Part shown: in pieces, positions 32,115-44,400 of the stretch | Numbering within the stretch: the first letter of the stretch is position 1 | Layout: each line of letters opens with the position of its first letter | Source of the DNA: Pocillopora verrucosa | Taxonomy: Eukaryota > Cnidaria > Anthozoa > Scleractinia > Pocilloporidae | Direction of reading: 5' to 3' | Length of the DNA stretch: 64,000 nucleotides | NCBI RefSeq assembly: GCF_036669915.1 | Contig: NC_089314.1 | Span: 23,512,299-23,576,298 of the forward strand | Translations under genes and position numbers: made by a program | Notes under the pieces: model-generated | What the model was told of the DNA's origin: nothing | Seen by the model: only the letters and a program-made list of their open reading frames with translations | Databases searched by the model: none

Positions 32115-34020
32115 CGTGACAGCGTTGTGCTTCAAACCGGGCTAAAGCAATTAAATTTTGAACTACAATCTAAAATATTAGTTTTTCACTCTGCAGCCAT
32201 AGAGACAGATACTAAGGGAAAACATGTCTTCAATCGTGGCGATATCTTGAAAGCGACTTTCTCACCTCATGCTGAACAACTGCAATACAAAAATAACTTT
32301 CAACTTTGGAAATTGCCAAAACTTGACGGTTCTCTCGTTAAATCGTAGTATGAAATGGCTACCTTGCTGATTAATTTAATATGAAAATGCTGTGTATTAC
32401 TTTAGAGGCAGTAAGTGGTAATAACTGTGAATAATTTATGCGTTAGCAGGGGAAGTCGCAAGCGCTATTGATAACTTTTGCATCATCTTGATGAACAGAA
32501 GAGGCGGCAATGAGATAGTGTACGTGTCAATAACCCACGCACTTCTATCTTTACGACTTGCTCTCGGAAGGGGGGCGAAAGCCATCTGCCATCTCTTTTT
32601 GCAGCATCGAGGCCCGAAACCAAGCTTTCGTCACGATTAAAAATATCCAAAACTGAATAATTTCATACATTTCATAGTTTCGCAAGATTTCTCTGTCTTT
32701 TAGGGGTGGAAAAGAAGTGTCTGGAGCTCCTCGCAAATTTTCAAGCAATACATCGCCGATTTAGAGCTTAAAATGCATGAAATATTTTTAAATACCTTCA
32801 ATGTGCAAGCAGAGCCAAGGGCACTCGGTGTGGTTAACAGGTGGCTGTTATTAAACTCAACGACGTAAACCAATCACGTTGTTAAATAATTCAATTTGGA
32901 AATTCTGTTAATTTTGTCAAAAGCTGCTTAATATCTCAGTATGGAAATGAGTGCCAGTGATTTGGTCGCATTTTCTCGTCTTAAAACAGTGACGCATTTT
33001 TCAGCAAAGGAAAATTGCAAAGATTGTAACTAAAAACGGCTAGTGATAGATAAGGCAGTATTACACAATTTTCGTTTTATCGTCCCACACCAAACCGCAT
33101 CACCCGTTTCTAGGCATAACATTTACTTAAGGTTTTTGCTTTTAAGAGATGTCATTAGTTTATAAATAGATTATGTCGCAACATATCAATGACGATAAAT
33201 TTTGCATGAAATATCATCTAAGCCAAGAAAAATTAAAAATACTGCGAATTTATATCATCGCTTTTGTTGATGCTAAAATGTGAGAGAGCTGTTGCACCTT
33301 GGAATTAAACCACCCAAGATGTGTTTCTTTTTTTTTCTTAATTTGGTTAGTTACATGTCGGCGATGGCGTTAACCACTTTGGTCACGCTTCCCCGTACAG
33401 TGTGGTGGGAGGGTGTTTGGGGTCATTGAGATTTCAAAGAATGGTTGCGAAGGGTACTATGGTGGGGAATGACTTTGATTTGACTGGAGTCAAAGGACCA
33501 AAGTGAAGAGTCTTCAGAGCACCAGCCATAGAGGAACATTTGAATGCTGAGAAACACACAACTTAAAGTAAAACTCATCCGCTTCTTTCTTTTGAAGGCC
33601 AGTCATAGAAACGCACTTTCAAATTCAAAGAACCACACAACACAAAGTAAAGCTAATAAACTATTTTACGGATACCTTTCTGTAAAAATGCTTAAACCTG
33701 ACGTCACTGTTATACATAGCACCAGTCTGTCATTGTAGCCCTTCCAGGTTGCTACAGGATCACTTGTTACTTCGAAACCTTTTCCTGACGCCTGATCAGC
33801 GAAAACGGGCGAAAAAGAAGGCGCGCGAAAAAAGATGCGTTAACCGGGCGGTCAGAAAAGCAATGATTTTCGTTCACACACTTTTCGCTTGCTTACACTG
33901 ATCCTAACAAAGTTATTCCGTCCAGACAGAACACAACTATCACCATCGGCAATTTTTATTGTATCGAATTTATCCCAAGGCAATGTAGTGAATACATAAT
34001 AATTACTCAATGAAGTGGAG
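32115..34020. other. Intergenic DNA
   Basis: No supported gene. The region right of 32114 should hold the promoter of the TRIM-NHL gene. Near 33780-33850 a GC-rich patch (GGCGCGCG) resembles dispersed repeat debris. Confidence 0.4.
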
Positions 34021-34250
34021 GTGAATAGTGGAGGATATTTACCGAGCCGCGAAGCGGCGAAGGCGAGTAATTGTTTTTCGAATATACCACACAAAAACCA
34101 AATATCACGCGCGATTTTGTCTCTTCGGCAGCTCGGAGGTAAATAGTACTTGCCAATCACTTTTAAACTGGCCAATCAGCACGCACTGTTCAGCAGTGCA
34201 AATCATAATATCTACCGAGTAGCCTCTGATACCGTAAGGCCGTTTTGATA
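34021..34250. repeat. Possible fold-back repeat
   Basis: The left part (GAGGATATTTACCGAGCCGC) and the right part (GCAGCTCGGAGGTAAATAGT) are roughly complementary, suggesting an old palindromic element. I cannot define exact ends or a target duplication. Confidence 0.35.
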
Positions 34251-34553
34251 AAATGTTCTGCATTATTTCTACTGTTAGTAGGTGGTTGAAAGATTTCGCA
34301 CCTTTTCGGGAAACTATTTTCATTTCGAACAAACACGCGCGAGCATCAATAAAAAATATTTAATCCTTATCAGAGCAGAAAAGTACTCTTTAAAAATTGA
34401 AAAGGTTTATAAACCAATAAATCAACATAACAGTGTCACTTCCTGGTTCTATTGTTGTAGAAAGTCATCTGGAAAGAGCACATTTAAAAAGTTTTTCAAC
34501 TACCGGTTACGTACAACATAGAATTCAAGATTTTTTTCCTTCGCCTAAAAGTA

Positions 34554-34800
34554 GTACATCGTATAGCGCCTGATTATATTTGTAAGCTTATTAGTTTTAG
34601 GGTTCCTATTAAATACCAACTAAGGTCTGCTCGGAAGCTTCTCCTAATGGCCCTAAGAGGTAAGGTGTTACCTACACTAAGAGCAAGGGCTTTGTCCTCT
34701 GCAGCCCCTTACCTTTGAAATCACCACAGGGCCTGCTCAACTCTATATCTTGATGTAAGCGTAATCTGAAAACTTACTTTTTCAGCCGAGCTTTCAGTCT
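34554..34800 (+). pseudogene. Decayed LINE ORF2 C-terminal tail
   Basis: The frame VHRIAPDYICKLISFRVPIK, then QLRSARKLLLMALRGK and LRARALSSAAPYL ends at a stop near 34720. These match in order the C-terminus of the LINE at 46158-47834 (MAPTYLVELLS..., GQRAFSYAAPYLWN). Downstream residues (ACSTLYLD) continue the pattern in a broken form. It is a short relic, without RT domain. Confidence 0.6.
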
Positions 34801-35379
34801 GTTGCCTCAGTAACATAAAATTTTTGTCTTCTCAAGGAAATTGTAAGGTTTTTTTTAATACTTATTCATTTTAAAATGAATATTATTTTTAATGAGCTTT
34901 CACAAGAGAATATCATGTTCTCTTGGCAGTTGCTATTAACTTCCTCAGTAGGGGAATACTTGTGTTGACCCTTTGTCATTATATCATTAAACTGCTTCAA
35001 AGAATGCTAAAGAAAGCCAGGAAAAGAAAAACACTGATTTTGACGTCAAGGAATAGAATTTGCTTATTTGTTAGAGACATGTTTTCTAGAGAACAGCGAT
35101 GCTCAATTCTGTTGCTAAAGGGTGAAATACAAAGCTAGAAATTCGAAATGAAAACGTGAATTTTGACAAGAATGGTGTGCCACACCTTTTCGCTTGATCG
35201 TCCCAAAGTTACTGGGTCATGACAAAACATCGCTGGTTTTTATCATCGAGATTTTAAACTACTCTTGCAGATAGAGAAAAAAAAAGGATCAAGCAGCCTT
35301 TGCTATCGTTATTTTCATTGACATTTTATCAAAGAGGTTCTCGAACGGCCGAGGCCACTTTCCTAGAGACATATTGTGT

Positions 35380-38300
35380 ATGTTACATGAAGAATTTCGG
35401 TATACCAGCGTGGCGACTAATATGGCGACCAGAGTTTTGAGGAAAATTCTTCAGGATAGAGTAGGAACACTCATTTTGTGTCCAACTGACTGTAGACGCT
35501 ACATAATACCTGGCGTAAGATATTTGTGTTCAACTATTAGGGACGCTCGTGAGGATTTTCATCCAAGTCTTCCTTTTCCAGAGCGCGTAAAGAACATTCG
35601 ACCGTTTTGTGAGACATTGAGTGCACCAAATGAAGTTTTAGAGATGCTTAATCAATTTATTATTCTTCCTGAACAGCATATGATAAAAGCTCTAGATTAT
35701 TCACTAAACTGCCTGGTTCATTATGACAAAATCGACGCAGCTTTTGAACTGAAAACTCTCATGGAACAACTTAATATCCCGAAAAGTCACTCAACTTATT
35801 CTGTTCTTGCCAATTTGTACTCGAAGTCCAATCATCCCAAACATTCTATGAAAAGCTTGTTTGATGAAATGCTAAAGGACGGTCTAACTCCCAGAGCTCG
35901 CCATTTTAAACCTTTTGTGGAGATGGAAGCCAACAAAGGAGATCCAATGGATGCATTTCGATGTTTGGATGATTTGCGTCACTCTGGGGTACTCCATGAA
36001 CGAATCGTGGATATCTATATAACAGTTGTTCGAGCTTGTGTGGGCAAAGTGAGTAAGCAGTTAAAGAATAAAGTGTTGGAATTGTTTTACGACATTCGAA
36101 GATATCGAGACTTGCTGAGCATTGAGGCTCTGGAGACAATCAAACTATGGTTTGACAGGTAAAGAAAGACAGAGCGATGTCATTCGTGTGAACTTAGTTG
36201 TAACTGGTGAATTTGCCTCCTTAGTTTGCCCCCAATCACCTTTGCGAGATTGCATTCAAACATAAAAAGAGTTTGCCCCCAACTTAGCTGGTTTGCCCCC
36301 CAAACTTAGTGACCCATCTTTACTTTATTGGGGCATTTTGCAAGAAATGACAGAGTTTTTACATACAAAAATGGTAGAAATAGGCAGGCATTTCGTTGGC
36401 TCAGGAATCATCAAGTCCAAGAATTCATTAAAAAATAAGTGAACAGTCATATCCCTAATAAACTGATATACCATTCCAGCCCAATGAAGTCCACTGTTCT
36501 TTAAATCATAACCCCTCAGAAAATAATCTTCCCTTTCAATAGAGTAGTGGAAAGGTTAACCCTTTAACTCCCAAGATCTCATTAGAAATTCTCCTTACTG
36601 TCTGCTAAATGATTCTCATTTTGTTAGTTTGGAGAATTCGGTATCAAATCAATTAGTAATCCCATAATTTATATTTTTCATTATTATCATCACTTGTCTG
36701 CTTGTATTGTATAGATGCGGTAAGGAAAAATTCTGTCTTGGTCACTCACAGGAGTTTAAGGGTTAATTGTCAGATACACTGAAAGATTGGGGGGTGAAGG
36801 GGTAGGTTATTTACTGATTTTTAGCTCACTAGAGGTGATGCTTTCATAATTTTATCTGTCTAGGTATTTAATTTGGGTGGACGAATAGGAGACTTAATTC
36901 TTCTGTTTTGGATAAATTTTTAACCTGTTAAACCCTAAGAGTGGCCAGAATCTTATTTCTCCCTAGTGATACCACTTAACCATCCATAATGAGAATAAAG
37001 GAAATGATTGCCAACCTAAGAAGCTTTGATCCTCAAATGAATTCTCCTAGTAGGTACCAAAAGAAACATGTAGAGAAGAGTATAGAGAATATGGATACTG
37101 ATCTTAGGGTGTAAAGGGTCAAAGACAGGATCATTTACAACATGGTTATCCTTGGATCCCTACTGTTCTCTATGTATTTCTTCAAGTGCTAACAAGAAAT
37201 TTGTGCAGCAGATCTTTTCTTCTACTCTTGTGAGCTTAAGTGTGATTCAGGGTTGATATTGTAAGGAAAAAATTAGATGTTGGTTACTCCTAGAGGTCAA
37301 AGGGTGATAGTTCTTAATTAACCTTTAACCTTTCCATTACACTTTTCAGTCTAAAGGACCCAAAATGGGTGACAGCTTGGTCTTCTCCATCAGCAACGTA
37401 AGTAAATTTTCATAATATTTTTTTATGGTGTAAACTTTGTTTTCTATTATTTTGAGGATCTTGTCATTCATTATTATACCTTAAGTCAAAGGGAAATAAA
37501 ATTTACAAGTCTGAAGTTTAAATTGAGCAACTCTGTATTTTTCAGGATAATTTAGTATTATCAACTGAGTTGATAATGTAAATTGGTCACCATAAAGAGT
37601 TTAAAAGCTGATGTTTTGATGATAACCCTTTGTCAGAGTGATTGTAGGGATTGTGGGTTTGTGTGTGTGTTTATATGCAGAAAGTGGAGCTATGTTATTG
37701 GGGGGGAATATGGTGACTTGAAAACAGGAATAAATTAGTTGAATGAAAAGCCCTTGTTGATACTATGAGCATCAAGAGTGCCGATTTGAAAGATCGCAGC
37801 TTTCCCAACCGCCTAGATATAGGAAAAGGCCACAAACTGCCATATGCTGCTTGGAATGATTAGAGAGATTACAGTGTCTAGCGACTGGTTTGGATGCATC
37901 CTTGTCATTACTTTCTACATAGCAAAGGTGTTCTTGAAATTGGTCACCCAGTCATCTTCCTGTTTTGCCAATGTATTTATCAAATGTGGCTACACTATAA
38001 TATACCTGTAAAACTGTCCCATACAAAATGTGCATGTTTCATTTCATTGATCATGGACATGTGCCGATTATTTTTCAACAAATGTCAAAAGTAAGGTCAG
38101 TTTAAGGTTTTCTGAACCTTTGGCATTCAATGGCTTATTTTTGGTTTGTTTCTTTTTCAGATACCACTGCCAAGCCTGCAAGCAAAAACTAGAAACTGGG
38201 AACTTTACTGAAGAAGAACTGCATGAGTTGAAGGACCCACTTATCTCTCATGTGTTGAGAAATCGCAAAGTTCTCTCAGAAGTGCGTTGTCACACTACCG

Positions 38301-40205
38301 CTGGAAAGTATGTGGATTACATCCGACCAGGACATTCTAACAGATTTCCTAACAGTGTGGTCAGGTTTATAGAGACAACAGGACACTATGACGTAGTTTT
38401 GGATGGACTCAATTTAGCTTATTACTATCATCATTTTGATGCTAAAAAGGTACATTCAATGTATTTTTTATCTGTTGTGTGCCTGTGAGTAGGTTGTTTT
38501 GGTTGCCTTGTAGGGTAGTGAGGGGAGGGGATGGTTAGCATTTCTAGCATTCCTCACAGTGTTCCTGTGCCCTTGTCTCCTAATCTTGGTAGCAAAACAC
38601 AGTATACTGATGGGAAAGAAAAAATGTTTCCTTTTGTGTGTTAACCATAGGGCTATCATGTCTCTTTATTTTAAAAGAGTTTTACTTTGGATGGGTACTT
38701 ATATTGATTTGTCCTTATTTATGCAGTTGAAAGCTGTGGCTGAACATTTTCTGAAGCAGAAAAAGAGGGTTTTGGTTGTGGGTTCATGGCCAATTTCACT
38801 GGGTCACATTAGAAGACATGACCAAAATTCACTCCCTTCAGTAATGGATTTTCTGAGAGTACATTGTGGTGTTTTCTGTTTGGCAGCAAGGTAACTCGTC
38901 TCCTACTTTTGTTGTTCTTCAATTATAGTGCTTGTGAGAAATACCTGCAGTATATCCCAATGATTTTGATTACTTGATTGTGGTTGTATATGCTCTTGCA
39001 GGTCTCCTCGGTCATCTTGAAAATGTTTAGGGAGGCTCTATAAAGAAACAGTACCTAGATATACACTGTCACTCAAATGTAAATTGACATCCTTGCCTTC
39101 AAACTTGACCCTAGATTCCTCGCAAGTCTCAAGTTTCAAAGTTTGAGTTTCAAGTTGATTTTTCAAAATTGAGAATCAAGGGTGGAGTCTTCAGAAGCAT
39201 CTAGCAAGGACATGTTGTAATGCTGATGAGCGGAGCAACAGTCATGTAAATACACATATATTTAACACTTTTAAGATTGTTTTTGTAATCATACACAATT
39301 CAATCTTCAGGGCATTAGATGATGTCTATCTTCTTAGTGCTGCCATGCAGTGTGGCCCAGGCACCCTACTTGTCTCCTCAGACATGTTCTCTAACCATCT
39401 GCAAGGTATGGAGTCACTGATGAAAGCCCAGTTCACCAGATGGCAAGAGCTGTATCAAGTGAAGTTGGCCAGTTTTGTGGGTGAACAACCCTTGTTTGAG
39501 GTATGTACTAGTTTTAGAGGGGTCTACAGTGAACCTTGTTTTAATCTGACAGTTGCAGAATTCGCATCAGTACCTGCTTAAAAAAGGATCTCTGCTCAAT
39601 AAGGGTTAATTAAGTTGTGAACCTCAAGTTGACTAGACAAACTAATTGTGAATCTTTCATATCTGGCCTTTTCAAACTGATAACCAAATAATTGGTCATT
39701 TTATACTGTAATGCAACCCTTTTCACCCCGACACTGTTCTCTATACATTTCTTAAGGGTCTGAAAAGGAGAATTTGTTTAACAGTCAAGAGTTCTTTGGT
39801 TGTTGATCATTTCCCTTATTCTCATGACCCCAATGTTTGATTCAGGGCTGGTATTGTAAGGAGAAATTAAATGGCAGTCACTCTTAGGGGTTAAAGGGTT
39901 AATAAAAATGAAACTCACAATTTTTTGTGTGCTGCTTAGTACAGCTAAGTTTTTCCAGATATCATTGAAGACAAAACTTATCTTGTTGATGATAAAATGC
40001 ATGTAACCCAATTATCACAGCCCTAACAGTGTCACATTCTCCAGTTTTGTATAGTGGCACAATTGTTCATCCTATCTTATTCTTGTAGAGTGTGAGGAGA
40101 TTTGACCGCCGTGTACATGTTCAAACAACAGGAGATACTTGGCACTTTCCAAGTAGTGATGGGAGCAAGTGGCTTTGTGTCAGAAGAGAGGATCAATCCC
40201 TATAG
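35380..40205 (+). CDS. PRORP: PRORP, protein-only mitochondrial RNase P nuclease (MRPP3), 6 exons
   Basis: Exons: 35380-36158, 37350-37397, 38161-38449, 38727-38890, 39311-39500 and 40089-40205; phases agree and give 528 aa (514 aa if the second ATG at 35422, MATRVLRKILQDRVG, is used). The Arg-rich N-terminus suits a mitochondrial targeting signal. Exon 1 holds the PPR-type helical region (AFELKTLMEQLNIPKSHSTY, FDEMLKDGLTPRARHF). A zinc site is formed by C279 and C282 (CQAC) with H509 (TWHFP) and C520. The NYN nuclease domain carries D357 (VLDGLN), D430/D431 (ALDDVYLL) and D451 (SSDMFSNH), matching the four metal-binding aspartates of human MRPP3. With the TRMT10C-HSD17B10 subcomplex, MRPP3 cleaves tRNA 5' leaders in mitochondria. 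The gene looks intact. A Penelope-element fragment sits in intron 2. Confidence 0.93.
36556..36766. mobile_element. TTAA-flanked MITE (PRORP intron 1)
   Basis: Element 36560-36762 (203 bp) between TTAA at 36556-36559 and 36763-36766. Ends CCCTTTAACTCCCAAGATC and CACAGGAGTTTAAGGG form an inverted repeat. Interior matches the 11.6-kb copy. Confidence 0.75.
36928..37120. mobile_element. Related TTAA MITE copy (PRORP intron 1)
   Basis: Starts TTAAACCCTAAGAGTGGCC and ends CTTAGGGTGTAAAGGGTCAA, an inverted repeat of the same kind but more diverged. The right TTAA has become TCAA. Confidence 0.5.
37558..38060 (-). mobile_element. Penelope-like element 3' fragment (GIY-YIG remnant plus repeat)
   Basis: On the minus strand, from about 37990, the frame reads DKYIGKTGR, a stop, LGDQFQEHL, SNDKDASKPVARH and LSNHSKQHMAVCGL. 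This is the pattern of the GIY-YIG endonuclease C-terminus of Penelope-like elements. A decayed QIGTL segment follows near 37775. Immediately beyond the ORF, at 37640-37558, comes the TTATCAACTGAG repeat with a degraded hammerhead-like core. The adjacency shows that this repeat family is the 3' end of a Penelope-like element. The fragment is inactive (stop codon, 5' truncated) and lies antisense in PRORP intron 2. Confidence 0.65.
39717..39902. mobile_element. TTAA MITE copy (PRORP intron 5)
   Basis: Left end CCCTTTTCACCCC (preceded by an altered target), right end GGGGTTAAAGGG followed by TTAA at 39899-39902. Interior shares GAGAATTTGTTTAACA and TTGTAAGGAGAAATTA with other copies of this subfamily (41.9, 49.9 and 60.6 kb). 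Confidence 0.6.
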
Positions 40206-40530
40206 GAAAGCCATGTTTGGGAATCTTTTTGATATGATAAAATTGTCATGTTGCTATCATCAACAAGTAGATTTGTTTTGACAATTAAAACAAAGTAATT
40301 CCTTGTTTGGATGTGAAGTGTTTGTGGAGCTGTGTATCCATATTAGACTCTTTCCTAAAATTTTTGCACACTTGAAAGTGTGTGTGTATTTCAGGATAAA
40401 TGTTTTTGTTTGTTTTTGTTTCCCAATCTGTGCTTATCTTTTCAATCCTTTTCTGTTTTTGTTCCTTTTCTACTTTCTTTTTCTTTTCCCCTTGAAATCT
40501 GCATCATTTATCCCTTGATGGTTTCCCTTC

Positions 40531-40536
40531 AATAAA
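40531..40536 (+). terminator. PRORP polyadenylation signal
   Basis: AATAAA 326 bp after the PRORP stop codon. The opposing signal for the minus-strand gene lies about 50 bp to the right, so the two transcripts end almost back to back. Confidence 0.6.
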
Positions 40537-40582
40537 CAACGATTTTAAACAAAATTCAGAAATAACAAGCAGTAAAAAAAAT

Positions 40583-40588
40583 TTTATT
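40583..40588 (-). terminator. Polyadenylation signal of the CHHC-dsRBD gene
   Basis: TTTATT on the plus strand is AATAAA on minus, about 850 bp beyond the proposed stop codon at 41435. It is the best candidate in an AT-rich 3' UTR; nearer alternatives cannot be excluded. Confidence 0.4.
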
Positions 40589-41172
40589 TACAAACACTTC
40601 GGTTATTTGTTCAATTTCTAAAATACTAAATAAGGATACTCTCATTGTTTATCAATACTCAAACTCAACAAGTTTAGAATTAAACTGAAATTATTTCATA
40701 TATTGATCTGAATGAAATTAAATGACCCCAAAGCTGTTAGCATATCAGTATTTATGAATATGGGCATTTGGACAATTTTCTGAATTGAACTGGACTATTC
40801 TATGATTAAACTCTTTTCAAATTACTTTTGGAAAAACCTGTAGACCTTCAGTCATGCTTTCTTACATATCTGACATAAAAAGATTTCTCTCATAAAAATT
40901 AGTTTTCTTTCTTTTGTTTAAACAGAAAACAAAATTTTGCCCTTTGTCCCATTACTTAAAAATTATCATTGTCAAATCTTTATATACCCTAAAATAAAAA
41001 ATTTTCCATACTTGAGAAAAAAATGCTAAAAACTGTTCTAACCTTATATGCAACAGAGATTACCAACTTCAGTACTTATTGGCAACTATCTTATTTAAAT
41101 AACACAACAGAAGGGCTTTTAACACAGCTTGCCCTAACTTATCGCTGGGGAATCTCTCAAAGTGGAGGCAAT

Positions 41173-41315
41173 CTTTCTAGTGGAACAAAGGTCTAGCACA
41201 CCCACCTTGGAGAATTGTGGGAATAATGCATGACAAATATCTTTAATCTTTTTTTCTAGTGGAACAAAGGTCTAGCACACCCACCTTGAGAGAATTGTGG
41301 GAATAATGCATGACA
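41173..41315. repeat. Tandem duplication, about 79-bp unit
   Basis: Two nearly identical copies start at TTTCTAGTGGAACAAAGG (41173 and 41252) and share CTAGCACACCCACCTT and GAATAATGCATGACA. It lies in the probable 3' UTR of the minus-strand gene. Confidence 0.7.
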
Positions 41316-41434
41316 GATCAAGGAACTACAACCTTACTCCCTAGTCGAAACAACAGTTATTGAAGGGAGGACACAGAAGAATCCGTTGGTCAGGATTTCA
41401 GTCTCTGCCAATGAGATGCCATAGTTGATATTTG

Positions 41435-44400
41435 TCACCGCCTTGACATACCCCTTCCGCGCCCTGCCATTTTAAGGGAATGCTGATAGACTGGATTCTT
41501 CAACCCTGCCATAAACAGATGAATGAAAAAAATGAACAAAACCAAAAGTGAAAGTCATTAGAAGTTCAGTAGATCAATGACCATTCCTGAATAAAGACAA
41601 AATGAAGAATTAAGTTTTCACTTGTCTCTTATTCCAGGATAACAGCTCACTCCTGTCTGAACTATAAGCCCATGGAGTAAAACAAGGAGTGGTAAACTTT
41701 CCAGGAAACTTGGCTGCATTCTCTCACAGAGAGAGTAGATCTGATGAGAAACAGTCACTACATATTCCAAAACCTAGGCCAAGCCTAAAGCTGTGTGATC
41801 CAATTCCAACCTTAAAGCTTGCTGATTTCTTATTGTTAATAATGGCCTTGTCTCACACCATAACATCAGTATGCATATTCTCCAGACTGTTATCACATAT
41901 TTTTCTTAGGTGATGATAAGTAGGATTTGTTTAACAATCAAGAGTTTCTTTACCAGGTGATCATTTCCTTCATTCTTGTTACCTTAATGTGTGATTCAGG
42001 GGTGATATTGTATGGAGAAATTAGATGCTAATCACTCTTAGGGGTCCAAGAGTTGACCTACCTTTCCCACCTATGGTTGTCCACTTATCATTTTCTGTCC
42101 CTTCTGTTAGCCCAGTAACCTAAAAATATCCAAATTATTATTTTCATGACAACAAGAGGTCTTATAAGTGACCAAGGAGCAATAACTGAGGAAATGATGC
42201 AATACTGGTTTTTTACTTAAGGAAGTTACCTTTTTGTCACAGACATGGGAAAAGCAAAAAAACAAAAAAAACAAAAGCAAAAACAAAAAACAAACAAACA
42301 AACAAAAAAGAGTTCCCTACAAAAAAATAGAACCTTAGACATTCATATTTAGCAGCCTGACACAATTAACTGAGGGGCATAGAATGCATTGGTAAGCTAG
42401 GCCATTTTTAGCCCAGGTTTTTTGAAACATAATTTATATATATTCCACTCACTTGTAAAATGAAGAAAGATAAATAATTAATAATTATTATATCAATGAC
42501 TGTCACAAAAGTTGTAAAACATCATGGCATGCCACAAAATGGTAGTAAGAAGCTAGTATGGGAACTCCTTTCCAAACAACTGGCAACTGCAATTGTGTTA
42601 CCTCAGTAAACCTATTAGCTGCCATATTCTGTGGTGGTTGCTGTGACATTGGTGGACCAGTAGCTTGGGTGGAAAAGGAACGCACAGACTGCTGCACAGT
42701 TGGTCTGCCCCTCCCTTTGGGTGGTGCCTGCCCTGCCTCTTTTAGAAGCTGTAACTCATGAGTTTCTCTGAGCTTCTGATGGTCAGTGGCACTTCTTACA
42801 GCCATCGGTTTGTTGGGTGTTGGGTCAACTGGTTAAAAAGTTAATAGAAAGTGGCTTTCAATTTAAAATAATCAATATTTAAATTTATCCGTATCAGAAA
42901 AATGATTGCAGCTATCAGAAAACCACCAAGCAGTTATGCAGTTAGAGCCCAATTCTTGTAATCCACATTTCAAGTTATTGACCCAAATATAGTTGAAAAG
43001 CAATCATTCAACCCATAATATTTCCATAACCAAGGGTTACAGTTATTTTTGATACCATCTGTACATTATTTTGTTCTTTTTTAAGAACCACGAAGTGACA
43101 AAATTGAAGATGATAGACATATTGCCATTGTCATGATCATAACAAAATTAAACCATTATGGGGTAATCAAAATTTATTCATGACATGCAATTAGACCCAA
43201 CACATGTTATTGTATCCAACACTTATCATTTGACACAAAATTATTAGAAGTTTGTTCAACTACTCATTGTGCACAACAGTTTTTCTTCATTACTCATGTC
43301 ACCTTTAGTTGCCAATGCTTGAGGTACAACTTAAATTTAACTTGACACAAGAAGGCAATAGCATTATTTTAGAGTAACCTACTAAAAAACCAAAAATACA
43401 AATAAAAAGTAATTTAGTGTTATCAAGAGATGAAAAATTAAATTGGCCCCCGTAAAGATTTTAAAGGCTGACATTTTGAGTGTTTCAAGCATTAGCTAAC
43501 ACTTGAAATGTCAGCCTTTAAACTCTTTATGGTGGTGGCCAATTTACATTTCCAACTCAGTTGATAACACTAAATTACCCTCTTATACTCTTCCCTGACA
43601 CTGCACCACAGTTTCTTTAAAAATTTACTCCCTGTATCTTCTGACAAAAATCTAAGTTAACAATAAAGACACAAATTTAAGTGTTTCAACTGTTGGTTCA
43701 GAACTGATTTTCCCATTTACCATACATGGCCTCTTTTACCTTTATTTGAAAAATTAAGGCAGCACAATCCAAAATGACATTATGATGAAACTTTAAAGCA
43801 GAAGCTACACAAGACATTGACCAAGGTCTCTTACCCACAGGAATGTTGAGACCCAGCACAGCATGCATGGAAGCATCATGACGCGCTTCTTTCTTAGTTG
43901 AACAGTACTTCATGGATTTAAATATCTGACCCTTCACAAAACATTGTGCCCCAAAGCCTCCATCAACTCCAGGTGCTTCACTATATTTGGGTAGATTGAT
44001 TTTGTTTTTTTGACAGTATAGATTCAGGATACTGACAAAGTCAATGAAACTACCTGGAAAAAATAAGAAACACAGAAGGAAGAACTTACTTTGTAAAGCT
44101 CATCTTAGACATAAGTTGCCAACTTTAAGTCTTCAAATATATTAAAGTTCACACGGCAACCAGGTGGACAATCAGACATAGTTTGAAGCTACACTGGTTT
44201 GCAGATTTAATGAATGTAACCGAAGAAGTTACAATTCATAGACCCAACGTTTCGACACTCCTGTCTAGTGCCTTCATCAGGGGTGATCTAAACGCTGCAA
44301 CAAGAGGTCCTTTTATATGATCACTAATTAGCGGCCTTTTTTTCTGACGAGGTGTAAATAGGCGTCAGGAAGCAGACCGCCATCGTCGCGATTTAAAGGA

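Noticed and set aside
35374-35379. Start of PRORP at a TTG codon upstream
   Set aside because: Not an ATG; ATG codons at 35380 and 35422 are available, and the second fits a mitochondrial presequence well.
42503-42601. Read-through of CHHC-gene exon 9 to a stop at 42503
   Set aside because: Not discarded as an isoform, but the spliced ending at 41482-41435 keeps phase and adds an RG-rich tail, so it was preferred.
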